DNA of 64,000 bases from Dawidia cretensis (GCF_018598175.1 NZ_JAHESE010000006.1:186001-250000), one strand, 5' to 3'. Shown: positions 26,767 to 36,198, counted from the stretch's first letter. Made by a program: numbers and translations. Notes: generated from the sequence alone by a model not told the origin.

Positions 26767-27702
26767 TCAACGGTGGCCTCTTTGCGTTGCGGCGACTTGT
26801 TCGGTGGCTGTCGCCGTCGACACAGCATCACTATCCGGTTCGACATGACGTCCATGCGCCTCCGCATACACCTGCGTAAACTCGGCACCAAACAGTACGA
26901 TCAACCCGGCATAGGAAACCCATAGCATAATGAGAATGACTGTTCCCGCCGCGCCATAAGCAGAGCCTGGATTTGTATTGCCGAAATAAAGACCCAAGGC
27001 AAACTTTGCCACTACAAAAAGAATGGCCGTCAGAAATGCGCCGACCCACACGTCACGCCAGCGAATCCTGGCATCCGGAAGAAACTTAAAAATTGAAGCA
27101 AATAAAAGCGTGATGACACCTACCGAGACAGCGATATCGAGAACATAAAATACGACCGCGAACGCTTCCGACAGCATACTATTCACCCATTCGCTCACCG
27201 CGGTGAGCGCTGCGGAAAGGAACAACGAAACCAACAACAAAAATCCTACAACCAGGATCAACCCGAACGAAAAGACCCGGTCCTTCACCAGCTTCAGGAT
27301 TTTGCCTTTCGGCTTCGGCTTTACATCCCACATTCTGTTAAGCACCTGCTGCATCTGGTAAAATACACCTGTCGCACCAAATAGCAAGGTTGCTATACTT
27401 AGCACGGTTGACAATACAGTGCCTTTACTTTTGCTCCCCTCCAGGATCATCGCTTCAATATCCTTCGCGGTATCTTGCCCTACCAGACCACTGATCTGGC
27501 CGCTGACCTGGTGTGTCACTGCATCAGACCCAAAAATAGCACCGGCGAGGTTGATAATGATGACCAAAAGCCCTGGCAGCGAAAAGATAGTATAGTATGC
27601 AATAATAACACTGTTATTAAAAGGCTCCCGATCGCTCCAACGCGAGAAGGTTTGTTTGAGCAGCTCCCAGAATGACGAAATTCCTTTCCACAGTTTATTC
27701 AT
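26767..27702 (-). CDS. YihY/BrkB-family inner-membrane protein
   Basis: An integral membrane protein of 311 residues with about six hydrophobic helices. I chose the ATG at 27702 (MNKLWKGISSFWELLKQTFSRW); the upstream part of the open frame is basic and lies in the preceding gene. The family core is clear: AYYTIFSLPGLLVIIINLAGAIFG near the N-terminus and YGAAGTVILIMLWVSYAGLIVLFGAEF near the C-terminus. YihY proteins were once misnamed ribonuclease BN; their function is not settled, with roles in envelope or lipid transport suggested. It begins 10 bp after the DUF748 gene and is probably in the same operon. Confidence 0.9.
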   Translation of the reverse strand: MNKLWKGISSFWELLKQTFSRWSDREPFNNSVIIAYYTIFSLPGLLVIIINLAGAIFGSDAVTHQVSGQISGLVGQDTAKDIEAMILEGSKSKGTVLSTVLSIATLLFGATGVFYQMQQVLNRMWDVKPKPKGKILKLVKDRVFSFGLILVVGFLLLVSLFLSAALTAVSEWVNSMLSEAFAVVFYVLDIAVSVGVITLLFASIFKFLPDARIRWRDVWVGAFLTAILFVVAKFALGLYFGNTNPGSAYGAAGTVILIMLWVSYAGLIVLFGAEFTQVYAEAHGRHVEPDSDAVSTATATEQVAATQRGHR

Positions 27703-27712
27703 AGTAGAAGTA

Positions 27713-28834
27713 TTATGCGTTCTTCCGTTTGTCCAGATACCCTTCCAAAAGATTACCCGTAACCGCACGCGCGCTCTTCCAGAGCGTACGCGCACTGATA
27801 ACGTTATCCAACGATGGCTTAACGGATCGTATAAACGCATTTTTGAATATGCCCAGCAACGCCGCCCCCACACTTACATTCGGATTCTCCAGCGTTCCCT
27901 GGAAAGGGATCTTCGTAGCAATCTCGCCCTTCCGGTGATTTTCGAGCAGCTTGAGCGCCAGGGACACACCACGCTCCCACACTTTCTGTAAAAAACCACT
28001 GCGCCGGTCCGATGCACCGGTAAAGTCCAGATCCTTGAAGATCGGCTTTATGTACCCCTTGAAAGCACCGCTCGCCAGGCCCATCTCCGCATAAACATCC
28101 AGCCTGCCGTTGCTGACATCCACACGGGCATAGCGTCGCAGAAAGCCGTTGAGCAATACCAGGTTCAAGCCCTGAAGCTCTAACGTGACGGCAAACGTCA
28201 ACGTGTCGGCCAGCGGCAGAAGATTGGCATGAAGAACGGCGTGGCCTTCGTATACGGTTGCCGTTGCTTCTATGGGTGAAATGTGTTTGGGTATCGAGCG
28301 ATTTGTCAGACTGTGAATGCTAAAGAATAGTGATGTGATCGGAATATCGGCGTGCACATCCGCAACGGTGCCGATATACTGAAAGTATCCGTCACGCACT
28401 TCAATGTCCGCGTGAAACGCGGGGAGCTGCCCTAACAGGGTTTTCAGATTGGCGGGTTCTTTACCATGGGCTGCCGACGTTTCAGGGTTCTTATCTTCGA
28501 CCATCACTACGCGCGGCTCGTTCACCTGAATGATCAAATCCTGCATGTGCCGGAAAAGCGCCGACCATCGAAAGGCGATGACAATGTGGGGAATGAAAAC
28601 AACAGGCTCTTGCCCAGGTGCACGACGACGGTCCATCCGAAGATCGTACACGTTGACCCTACTGGCGAAGAGATTGATACCGACACGATCTACCTGCCCT
28701 GTAAAGTCGTCCAGTCCGCGCAATATTCGGTTAAACTTCCTGCGAAGAAGAATTGGCAGTGATAAAACTACTACAGCGACTGCCAATACAATTATTGCCG
28801 TTATGGAGAGCGTCCATACCATAACAACTGACAA
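27713..28834 (-). CDS. DUF748/AsmA-like envelope protein
   Basis: A protein of 373 residues with one N-terminal membrane anchor (MVWTLSITAIIVLAVAVVVLS) followed by a beta-rich periplasmic body. The phrases VYDLRMDR, FIPHIVIAFRWSALFRH and YARVDVSNGRLDVYAEMGLASGAFKGYIKPIFKDLDF are typical of DUF748 proteins, relatives of AsmA and of bridge-like lipid carriers. Pairing with YihY, which is 10 bp downstream, suggests a shared role in moving lipid or keeping the envelope intact. This is inference from context. Confidence 0.82.
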   Translation of the reverse strand: MSVVMVWTLSITAIIVLAVAVVVLSLPILLRRKFNRILRGLDDFTGQVDRVGINLFASRVNVYDLRMDRRRAPGQEPVVFIPHIVIAFRWSALFRHMQDLIIQVNEPRVVMVEDKNPETSAAHGKEPANLKTLLGQLPAFHADIEVRDGYFQYIGTVADVHADIPITSLFFSIHSLTNRSIPKHISPIEATATVYEGHAVLHANLLPLADTLTFAVTLELQGLNLVLLNGFLRRYARVDVSNGRLDVYAEMGLASGAFKGYIKPIFKDLDFTGASDRRSGFLQKVWERGVSLALKLLENHRKGEIATKIPFQGTLENPNVSVGAALLGIFKNAFIRSVKPSLDNVISARTLWKSARAVTGNLLEGYLDKRKNA

Positions 28835-28917
28835 AAAAATACCGTGCCCATCGGGTTACGATAAGCACGGCGCTGTGCTTAGTGCACTATGCGAGCTTCA
28901 TTCCGCAGGAATGTTTC

Positions 28918-29742
28918 TTATGACTGTCGTCGCGTCGGAATGTTGAAGCCTGCCGACAGCATGAACTGTGTCGAAAAGAAATGGTGCTGGGCACGTCCCC
29001 GTTCGTACAGCTTGACATCGGTATAGTTGGCAAAGGATTCCCGAATGGATGGCTCAACGAAGAAATACTCAAAAAAGTCGTAGTGTATAGCAGCACCGGT
29101 ACCAATCACCCAACCTGAAAAACGGAAAGGCCCGTCGTTATGCTTGCCCATGATGTTGGACTCAGTCTTAGGCACCAACGCACCACCGCCCAGGCGCGCT
29201 ACCGCGCTGAGCTTGTGCTTCTGGTTCTTAGACGTTTTCAGCGTGTACCGCTTCAGTAAGCTGATCATAAGATAATTGTTGCCGTTGGTGTGCTCGAGGT
29301 GAACGAAGTCTCGCGTAACCAGCGTATCACGATCGTAATACTGGTCGTCGATCCATCCCTTCATATGTAACATCTGGTTGTCGCGCACCACATACTTCAA
29401 GTGGTTCCAGCTTACTTCGATTCCCAGGTCGTGCTTGTCGTTGAAAAAATAACCAGCGCTGATGACGTACTGTGGCACCGTGGGAGCAGTCTTAAAGAAA
29501 TTATCCCAGTCAGGCTGATCTTTAGCCTTCGCATGATAGAAGGTAAAGTCATAATTCCCCGTCTGCCGATCCAGGAAACGGATCGTACTGTTGGAGTATA
29601 CATCCCGATGATACCCCCAGTTAACGAAGAACGTACCGTGTAGGCCCTTTTTCGCCGCCGGCGCAGAAGCTCCTTCAAGTTGCGCGTACAGAGACTGGAT
29701 GAATGACAAAACAAAAACTAGTGAAATAATGACAAGCCGCAT
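28918..29742 (-). CDS. outer-membrane beta-barrel protein, unknown function
   Basis: A protein of 274 residues with a signal peptide (MRLVIISLVFVLSFIQSLYA, cleavage after about residue 20). The mature part has amphipathic strands (LHGTFFVNWGYHRDVY, PQYVISAGYFFNDKHDLGIEVSW, FMLSAGFNIPTRRQ) as in small barrels with eight or more strands. No named family is recognised. It stands alone, 83 bp upstream of the DUF748 gene on the same strand. Confidence 0.75.
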   Translation of the reverse strand: MRLVIISLVFVLSFIQSLYAQLEGASAPAAKKGLHGTFFVNWGYHRDVYSNSTIRFLDRQTGNYDFTFYHAKAKDQPDWDNFFKTAPTVPQYVISAGYFFNDKHDLGIEVSWNHLKYVVRDNQMLHMKGWIDDQYYDRDTLVTRDFVHLEHTNGNNYLMISLLKRYTLKTSKNQKHKLSAVARLGGGALVPKTESNIMGKHNDGPFRFSGWVIGTGAAIHYDFFEYFFVEPSIRESFANYTDVKLYERGRAQHHFFSTQFMLSAGFNIPTRRQS

Positions 29743-29841
29743 AGAATCAACCCTTCGTGAAAAACGGGTGCAAATAAAGGGAATATTTTACCCAAAATGA
29801 GTATCCCTTCAAGAACAGAAAATATTTGTGTGTATTAAATA

Positions 29842-29854
29842 GCCCAATTTGGGC
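29842..29854. promoter_or_regulatory. 13-bp palindrome upstream of the LigD-like gene
   Basis: GCCCAATTTGGGC is a perfect inverted repeat around a central T, in the 265-bp gap between divergent genes. It could be an operator. No matching site was seen elsewhere in the gap. Confidence 0.3.
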
Positions 29855-30007
29855 ATTATTTCAGGTAGCACAAACGTTGTAACACATCAATTCCCCCCTA
29901 AACGCGGGACATTTTTAAGCGTACCATAATGATGCTTTTAGTGCCCATCAAATGACTTTTTAAATGGGACCGAAACAAATACATTTAAGTTAACATACGC
30001 CCGGCCC

Positions 30008-31375
30008 ATGATCATCCGGAAAAACACCAAAGCCTTTAAATCGATTGTAGAAATCATCACGGCCTGCGACCAACGTGCCGACCGCAACAAACTGATCCGG
30101 CTCTACATTACGAAGGCCGGACACACGGTCGAAGATCGCATCAGCATCGAAGCGATCGAAGAAGAAACAGACGTGTTTTATAATCTTACATTCGCCGCGG
30201 TAATAGAAAATCTGAAATCCTCCGACCACCAGCTACACGGCAGCGACGACATTCCAGGCCTGTACTTCTTTCATACAACGTCCAACAAGGTCTGGGACCA
30301 GAATCCCTTCGAGTTCGACGACCGGGTAACAAAGGAATTCGCAGATCTAGAGCAGCTACCCGTCACACGGAAGAAAGGCACGCCCATCAAACCTCCCGCG
30401 CCTGCCAAACAAAAAGGCAAAGCCCAAAAGAAAGAAGCTGCACGCAAATCCGCACCCAAACAACCGGCCTATAAGCTCAAACAAAAGATCGAGTTCACGG
30501 ACCTGAACAAAGTAGTGTTCAAACGCTCGGGACTTACCAAGCGCGACATACTCGATTATTATAACAACATTGCCGATTATATACTGCCTTACCTCAAAGA
30601 CCGCCCACAACTCATCCGCTTGCGCTCCGAGCGCGGCGGCCTCAACGAATACCGGTCTGCCGAAGAGCTGACATCCGGTGCAGATGATCTCCCCACAAGC
30701 ATCCAAACAACAATTGCACACGGCAAGACAAAACAAAACGTGCTGGTTTGCAACACCAAAGATCACCTGCTGTATTATATTGAAAGAGGGGCCGTAGATT
30801 TTTACCCGCAGCTTGTCCGCATTAAATCGCCATCCTATCCGGACTACTGTGTGATCGGCATCGAGGCCGGAGGAAATACTCCCGATAAAGTCATCGACGT
30901 CGCCCGCATGGCCCATCACATGCTCACCGCACTGAATGTCCCTTCCTTCATCAAGACCGATGGCGTTTCCGGCTTTCAGGTATACATACCGCTTGATGGA
31001 AAAAGTAATTTTGACGACAGCCTGACCCTTGCTCAAAACATCTGCCGGCTGATCCTGCTAAAATTCCCGGAACGCGCCATCCTGCGCGAGCCCGGTGAAT
31101 ACAGCCTGGGAAAGATCATACTGGATTATCATCTCAACGAAGATCAGCAAGCGATCATTGCCCCTTACGCGCTGGCGGCAGACACCGCCACGGTCGCCAC
31201 TCCCCTCTACTGGGAAGAAGTAACAAAAGGGCTCTCGATCGAGAAGCTCCAGTACAAAACTCTTCTCAAACGGCTAAAAGAAACCGGCGATCCCTTCGAC
31301 GATTTCTTCAAAAAAAGAATCAACGCCAAAGAGATCGCCGGGTATATCGAAAAGTACTACGCCTTTCTTTTTTAA
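30008..31375 (+). CDS. LigD-type primase/polymerase-domain protein with degraded active site
   Basis: A cytoplasmic protein of 455 residues with no ligase or nuclease domain. Residues 1-115 form an unassigned N-terminal domain. A Lys/Ala/Pro-rich linker lies at about 118-155. Residues 160-450 follow the LigD polymerase domain seen in bacterial non-homologous end joining (KRDILDYYNNIADYILPYL; IAPYALAADTATVATPLYWEEV). The metal-binding DLD triplet expected in VFDLDP is here IGIEA (Gly284, Glu286). The TSGGKGLHVY block is TDGVSGFQVY, so lysine and histidine are lost (Gln324). Only the third acidic residue, Asp373 in ILDYHLN, is kept. It may bind DNA without polymerising. No Ku gene is in the window. 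Confidence 0.85.
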   Translation: MIIRKNTKAFKSIVEIITACDQRADRNKLIRLYITKAGHTVEDRISIEAIEEETDVFYNLTFAAVIENLKSSDHQLHGSDDIPGLYFFHTTSNKVWDQNPFEFDDRVTKEFADLEQLPVTRKKGTPIKPPAPAKQKGKAQKKEAARKSAPKQPAYKLKQKIEFTDLNKVVFKRSGLTKRDILDYYNNIADYILPYLKDRPQLIRLRSERGGLNEYRSAEELTSGADDLPTSIQTTIAHGKTKQNVLVCNTKDHLLYYIERGAVDFYPQLVRIKSPSYPDYCVIGIEAGGNTPDKVIDVARMAHHMLTALNVPSFIKTDGVSGFQVYIPLDGKSNFDDSLTLAQNICRLILLKFPERAILREPGEYSLGKIILDYHLNEDQQAIIAPYALAADTATVATPLYWEEVTKGLSIEKLQYKTLLKRLKETGDPFDDFFKKRINAKEIAGYIEKYYAFLF

Positions 31376-31418
31376 AATGCACTTCTGGCGTCACCACAGG
31401 TCACGCAAATATCCTACA

Positions 31419-32564
31419 TCAAGCCTTCCCTCTCAACAACACTTCCAAACTGATCGGCATCAAATTTACCTCAAACTTGCGCACGATCAGACTCATGATG
31501 GGGTCGTTCTGAATCTTCTGCAAGATCCGCTCGGTTTGTTTTTCCGTTTCGCCCATCACCATCTGGTCTTTCAACCCCAGGTGCTTGACAGCAAAAAAGA
31601 ATCCGGCGATCACGTATGGACCGAAGGGTGTATGCGGAATGTCGAACGAGGTGCCCGTCATGTTAAAGACTGTATTGGGAATATACTCGCCGGTGTGCTC
31701 GATGTTGCGCAGTCGCATATAGTAGTTGGCGGCTTCCGTCCGGGAGGCCATGCGCGGATCGCTCATACACAGCAGGCCCGCCAGGGGCTTTTGCTTTCGG
31801 TTCTGATTAATGAGAATCTCCTTGGCAGCACGATCGTTCTGCGCATGCTTGCGTATCTCGGTCTGCACGGTGTCCCAGAAGGGCACGGCGGGCTCGCCAC
31901 CATCGACGCGGATCAGCGAGTGGATAGCATAGTCCAGAATACCACAGGTGATCTCGATGTTCAGCATCTTCAGCTCTAGGTCGGTGCTGATGGCCTTCTC
32001 CAGGATAGTACGCTGGTGCCGTGGGTGCGTTCGCAGCAGGTCAATGCTGCTGATCCAGTCACCCGCCAGGTAGCCGTCGTAAGCATAAAACTCTTTCAGC
32101 AGGCGTTTGATCTTGGTGTCGTTGTCGATCACCATCGCCTGGCCGCGGATCTCGACCGAGGGTCGCTCTTCCACCAGCATCTGTTCGATCTCCACTCCGA
32201 CCGATGAAGCACCCAGCATACCGCAATTGAGCGGCGATCCTTCTACGATCTTCAATTCGTGCACGTGACTGATATAGTGATCGTTGGAATCTTCCGTCAA
32301 GTGGCCGTGGGTCTGAATGTGCACATAATAGCGGATGGGCACCCGTGGGTCGGCCTGGCGTTGCGCCTGCTCGAAGATACGCTTGATATCCATGACGATA
32401 TCGGGCGAAACAAAGGAACCCGCCGCGCGCACGGTATGCAGCTCTACCGCTATACCCTGGCGGGCAAACTCGTCCGTAATGCGCTCGATAACATCCAGTT
32501 GCAATTGGCTCTGGTCGCGCGCATCGGCGCAGCCCACGAGTACGTGTACTTGTTTTTCGTTCAT
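31419..32564 (-). CDS. unrecognised protein with beta-carbonic-anhydrase-like CxDxR motif
   Basis: A cytoplasmic protein of 381 residues with no signal or membrane helix. Near the N-terminus, after a hydrophobic strand (VHVLVG), lies Cys12-Ala-Asp14-Ala-Arg16, the zinc ligand and Asp/Arg pair of beta-class carbonic anhydrases. About 70 residues later a second strand runs into YYVHIQTHGHL (His82, His86, His88), where that class has HxxC, and Cys114 follows in LNCGML. These could rebuild a zinc site. The remaining 250 residues resemble nothing I can name. It is convergent with the LigD-like gene and downstream of the S41 protease. Carbonic anhydrase activity is only a hypothesis. Confidence 0.6.
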   Translation of the reverse strand: MNEKQVHVLVGCADARDQSQLQLDVIERITDEFARQGIAVELHTVRAAGSFVSPDIVMDIKRIFEQAQRQADPRVPIRYYVHIQTHGHLTEDSNDHYISHVHELKIVEGSPLNCGMLGASSVGVEIEQMLVEERPSVEIRGQAMVIDNDTKIKRLLKEFYAYDGYLAGDWISSIDLLRTHPRHQRTILEKAISTDLELKMLNIEITCGILDYAIHSLIRVDGGEPAVPFWDTVQTEIRKHAQNDRAAKEILINQNRKQKPLAGLLCMSDPRMASRTEAANYYMRLRNIEHTGEYIPNTVFNMTGTSFDIPHTPFGPYVIAGFFFAVKHLGLKDQMVMGETEKQTERILQKIQNDPIMSLIVRKFEVNLMPISLEVLLRGKA

Positions 32565-32613
32565 GTCAGCAGATCTGCTCGTTTTGGGGTGTCAAGATAC
32601 GGCAAACCAGCCG

Positions 32614-32763
32614 TCAGTTGCCACGGGGTACGTGCGATTCCATAAACTTTTTGCTCGCCGCATCCCGGTTATTCAACACTTTTTCGCATTCCTTGTTCAC
32701 ATCGGTGAGCGTTGTATTGGCCGCCGTCAAAGACGTGTTGATCTCGTTTACCGCCTTGGTTGA
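32614..32763 (-). other. coding-like in-frame extension after the S41 protease stop codon
   Basis: Directly after the TAA of the protease gene (32766-32764) the same frame stays open for 49 codons to a TGA at 32616-32614. It reads like a real helical protein (VNEINTSLTAANTTLTDVNK, ending FMESHVPRGN) with GC-rich third positions, while the other two frames contain several stops. It has no ATG of its own before the methionine near its end. It could be the lost C-terminus of the protease, a readthrough extension or a decayed gene. Confidence 0.45.
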
Positions 32764-34860
32764 TTATTTCGCAGCATGGGGACTAAGCTCGATCATATCA
32801 GTCAGTATATTCACAGCTTCTTCCACGTATACATCTTTTTGCAGGTTGGTAATCCACGACTGATTAAAATCTTTTGCATAATCATCGGCCGCCAGGCGCT
32901 GACGGTCCACACTGCCGTTGCTCACCGTAAACACGCGGCTGGTTTGCTCCAGCGATTTTTCCAGCATCCGGTATTGCCGCTGCATGACAACCTCGCGGGC
33001 GTACAACGCCTCCCATAACAGCGGCACGGGCTCGTTTTTAGCGTGGAACTCGTCCGCCAGCCAGCGCCGGCCCTTGACAATATGCTGAAACGTTGTCGAC
33101 GTCCCTACGCGCACACCACTGCGCGCGCGCAGCGAATCCAGCGGCAGCGGCGGCAAGGCCCGGAAGTACGTGCGTTTCAGGATCGAATCGGCCGGCAGCG
33201 CAAAAGGCATCGCCGACTCGCGCACACCCGGTATATCAAATACCTCCGGCAACGAGATGTCAGGCGTTACGCCCGCACCCTGTGCAGTGCCTCCAGTCAC
33301 GCGGTATATCTTGTCGGTCGTAATGCTTGCAAAGCCGGGACCATCCTTGATCGTCGCTAAAGAAGGGCCCTGATCCTGCGTGGGATCCAGCGGAAAGAAA
33401 TTCTGCGCCGTAGCCTTTCCAAACGTGCGTGTACCCGCAATCACCGCGCGGCGATAATCTTGTAACACCGCCGCCAGAAATTCCGAGGCCGAAGCACTCT
33501 GTCCATTCACCAACAATACCAGCGGGCCGTCGTATACCGTACCACGGTCGAGATCCTTGAGCGTGATGATATCCTGTTGCCGGTTTCGCAACATGCCCAG
33601 CGGACCTTCGTCCAGGAAAATGCCGGCCATGGCCACGGCTTCCATCAATGAACCGCCGCCATTGTACCGAATATCGAGGATCAACCCGTGAATGTCCTCT
33701 TGCCGCAGCTTCATCACCTCCTTGGCCACATCGCCGGCACACCGCGAGCCTTCGCTCTCGTCATCCCAGCGGGTATAAAAATCGGGCAGTGCGATATAGC
33801 CAATCCGGTGCCTGCCATCCAGCACGTAACTGCGCACGTAATTCTCTTCCAAAGAGATTTTCTCCTTCTGCAGCCTTACCTTCTTCACCACGCCGCCCTG
33901 ACGACGCACCGTAAACTCCATATACCGGTGGTTGGCATCTGCCAGGATGGCGTTGGCTTCGTCCAGCGTAAAACCTTCAATATTCGCTTCCTCCTCGCCG
34001 TCCCAACGTAAACCGGTCAGCACATCCGACGCATGGATATCACCCGACTTCCACGCCGGGCCTCCCGGCGCCAGCGCCGTGACCAGCACATCGCCGCGTT
34101 CATTCTCATCGAGCGTGATACCAAAGTAATATCCCTCCGTGCTGAGCGTGGACAAAAAGTTCTCCATTTCCGTCACCGGCATATAGGTGGTATGCGGATC
34201 GAACACCGCTGCAATACTTTGGAAGTACTGCGCCGCCACATAATTTTCAAATGCACCCGGGTGTTGCAGAATACGGCGCACCGTGCGAAGCTCGTATGCT
34301 GTTACGCGCCGCCGCGCGTCGGGCTCATGCCGCGTAAAAAACCCTTTCTCGGGTCCGTCGTACCCCACCCGCACATCCACCAGGCGTTGTAAGGTTTGGT
34401 GCTTGAGCCACAACCGCCACTTAGCCTGTAGCGCTGACGGATCGGCCGGCCAGTGAGCGGTGTCGATGGAAACATATTCTTTAACCGTGCCGGTAAAGGC
34501 GGCAGCGCCGATTTGCGTAATCATGCGTTCGGCCCGTTCGAGCGCCTGCCGGTACAATGTCGTTACCTGCGGCAGAAACGCCCAGCCGATGCCCACCAGC
34601 TCGTCGTCGAGATGGCCTTCGTGGGCAGTCAACGTCTGCAGGTCGGCAGCGGAGAAATACAACTTGTCGGGATCGAGCTGACTGGTAAACTGCGCAAACA
34701 CCTGACGCGAAAACTTGTCGTCCAGCGCCTTGGGCGCGACGTGCTGCTCACGCAGAATCTTTGCCAGCAAAAGCGCTTCCTCGTGGTGATTGCGAGGCTT
34801 CTGTGCATATACCGAAGTGGCCAGGAAAGCCAGAAAAACAAAAGACAGACGATACGCCAT
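32764..34860 (-). CDS. S41-family C-terminal processing protease (Prc/Tsp type)
   Basis: A periplasmic protease of 698 residues with a signal peptide (cleavage near VYAQ). An N-terminal helical domain precedes a PDZ domain (about 235-325; YYFGITLDENERGDVLVTAL), then the catalytic S41 domain. The Ser/Lys dyad is intact: Ser457 in GQSASASEF and Lys482 in FGKAT, with Asp468 in LQDY, at the same spacing as E. coli Prc S430/D441/K455. The strand GLILDIRYNGGGSL is also typical. It degrades or trims periplasmic proteins from their C-termini. The frame continues for 49 coding-like codons after the stop, described separately. Confidence 0.92.
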   Translation of the reverse strand: MAYRLSFVFLAFLATSVYAQKPRNHHEEALLLAKILREQHVAPKALDDKFSRQVFAQFTSQLDPDKLYFSAADLQTLTAHEGHLDDELVGIGWAFLPQVTTLYRQALERAERMITQIGAAAFTGTVKEYVSIDTAHWPADPSALQAKWRLWLKHQTLQRLVDVRVGYDGPEKGFFTRHEPDARRRVTAYELRTVRRILQHPGAFENYVAAQYFQSIAAVFDPHTTYMPVTEMENFLSTLSTEGYYFGITLDENERGDVLVTALAPGGPAWKSGDIHASDVLTGLRWDGEEEANIEGFTLDEANAILADANHRYMEFTVRRQGGVVKKVRLQKEKISLEENYVRSYVLDGRHRIGYIALPDFYTRWDDESEGSRCAGDVAKEVMKLRQEDIHGLILDIRYNGGGSLMEAVAMAGIFLDEGPLGMLRNRQQDIITLKDLDRGTVYDGPLVLLVNGQSASASEFLAAVLQDYRRAVIAGTRTFGKATAQNFFPLDPTQDQGPSLATIKDGPGFASITTDKIYRVTGGTAQGAGVTPDISLPEVFDIPGVRESAMPFALPADSILKRTYFRALPPLPLDSLRARSGVRVGTSTTFQHIVKGRRWLADEFHAKNEPVPLLWEALYAREVVMQRQYRMLEKSLEQTSRVFTVSNGSVDRQRLAADDYAKDFNQSWITNLQKDVYVEEAVNILTDMIELSPHAAK

Positions 34861-34986
34861 GACGGGGTAATTTCATGAAATTTTCCATCTTTACCTAAGC
34901 AAAAAACCGGCGTCATGAATCGTCACCACAAGGCTCTCCGCAAGACCGCGTCACCAGAAAACAAGAAAGTTCCAGTGTAGTGTATA

Positions 34987-36198
34987 CTAAAACCAAAGCG
35001 ACGGATGCCGCACTGGCAAATTCCGCACAACCTCATCCTCTTTCGGAGCATGCCCCAGCTTCTTCCACGTATCAAACCAACTCCCCTCCCCAAACACCCA
35101 CGCCCCAAACAACAATGCCGGCCCCGCCACCGGCCACTGATCAAAGTACATCACATCCTTTGCATAAGGCCACGCCTGCTTATCATGCAGATAAGGATAT
35201 AAAAACGCAATCCCCTTCCCAATAGACCGCCCATCCGCCGTCTGATAATGCCACAGATCCTCTCTTTTCGTCGAAAGAATCTGACAGACCATCACCATAG
35301 CGTCCAGATTAAAAATAGAATACCCATACGGCTTCGTCCTTTTCAACTCCAACGGAAAGCTTCCATCCACCGCCATCTGCTCCGGCAACAACACCGTCTT
35401 AAATCGCTCCCGGCAAAAGCTCAGTAAGCGCTCATCTCCCGTCAGCCTGGCAAACGCAGCCACCTGCATCACCCAACACGTCCCGTGATTATTCTTCGCA
35501 TTCATCTCCTCCTTCCCATACGCATGCGTCGTCAGCCAGACGAGATACTCTTTAAACCAGGCAGTAACCCCTCGTCGCGTATCCGCATCAAATGACTTTG
35601 CCCCCATCATCACCATCACACCCTGCGCCACCTCCATTAAATGAATAGTATCAATGATACCAATCCCCCTTCCCGTAGCACGCCCCTGAATCGCTTGCGC
35701 ATACAACAAGTGCGGCGCCATGCGTGTAGCCGGGTCGATAAACCATGCCCGCAAGTGCACCAGCGCCTGCTGCACATACCGCACATCCCCCGTAACTTTA
35801 TAAGCTGATGCCAACGCCCCCACAATCGTACTAAAGCGAATCATCGCCCGCCGATGCGCTGTAAAGTTATCGGGATTGGTCATGCCGTCACGTTGAACAT
35901 AAGGCGCCCGCGCATCCGTAGAATCCGGCCACCAATAATCGCCTTCAGAATAAAAGTCATGTATACCACCGGCAGACCGCGGCGAGCGCTCCGCTGTAAC
36001 CGTCACAGGTGCCTGGCCCAACGCCCAGTCAGCCTCTTGCAATAGCTGCGGACGCAGAATATCCGTCGCCTCCTGCTGCAAATTGCTTTGCCCACAGACG
36101 TCCAGCACGGCCACCCACAGAAAAGCTGCAACAATAACGACTCCCTTACACAAAGAACTATAACGATTACGCACAATCATCTGCTCTCTATTTTTCAA
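34987..36198 (-). CDS. alginate-lyase-superfamily polysaccharide lyase (PF05426; PL38/PL5-like)
   Basis: An exported enzyme of 403 residues (signal peptide, cleavage near VCGQ). The all-helical lyase fold is marked by ARAPYVQRDGMTNPDNF, HLLYAQAIQG and the catalytic-type motif KNNHGTCW (Asn237, His238), all typical of the alginate_lyase Pfam family. Family members cleave uronate chains such as alginate or glucuronan by beta-elimination. With GH88 and mannonate dehydratase nearby, a glucuronate polymer is more likely than alginate. Its start at 36198 overlaps the stop of DUF4861 by 11 bp; an ATG at 36180 would leave a 7-bp gap. Either way the two are co-transcribed. Confidence 0.85.
   Translation of the reverse strand: MKNREQMIVRNRYSSLCKGVVIVAAFLWVAVLDVCGQSNLQQEATDILRPQLLQEADWALGQAPVTVTAERSPRSAGGIHDFYSEGDYWWPDSTDARAPYVQRDGMTNPDNFTAHRRAMIRFSTIVGALASAYKVTGDVRYVQQALVHLRAWFIDPATRMAPHLLYAQAIQGRATGRGIGIIDTIHLMEVAQGVMVMMGAKSFDADTRRGVTAWFKEYLVWLTTHAYGKEEMNAKNNHGTCWVMQVAAFARLTGDERLLSFCRERFKTVLLPEQMAVDGSFPLELKRTKPYGYSIFNLDAMVMVCQILSTKREDLWHYQTADGRSIGKGIAFLYPYLHDKQAWPYAKDVMYFDQWPVAGPALLFGAWVFGEGSWFDTWKKLGHAPKEDEVVRNLPVRHPSLWF

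Noticed and set aside
26544-26879. plus-strand frame in the gap before the YihY gene
   Set aside because: It has no signal or domain and overlaps the end of the YihY gene. The minus-strand frame at 26355 is the better, though weak, candidate.
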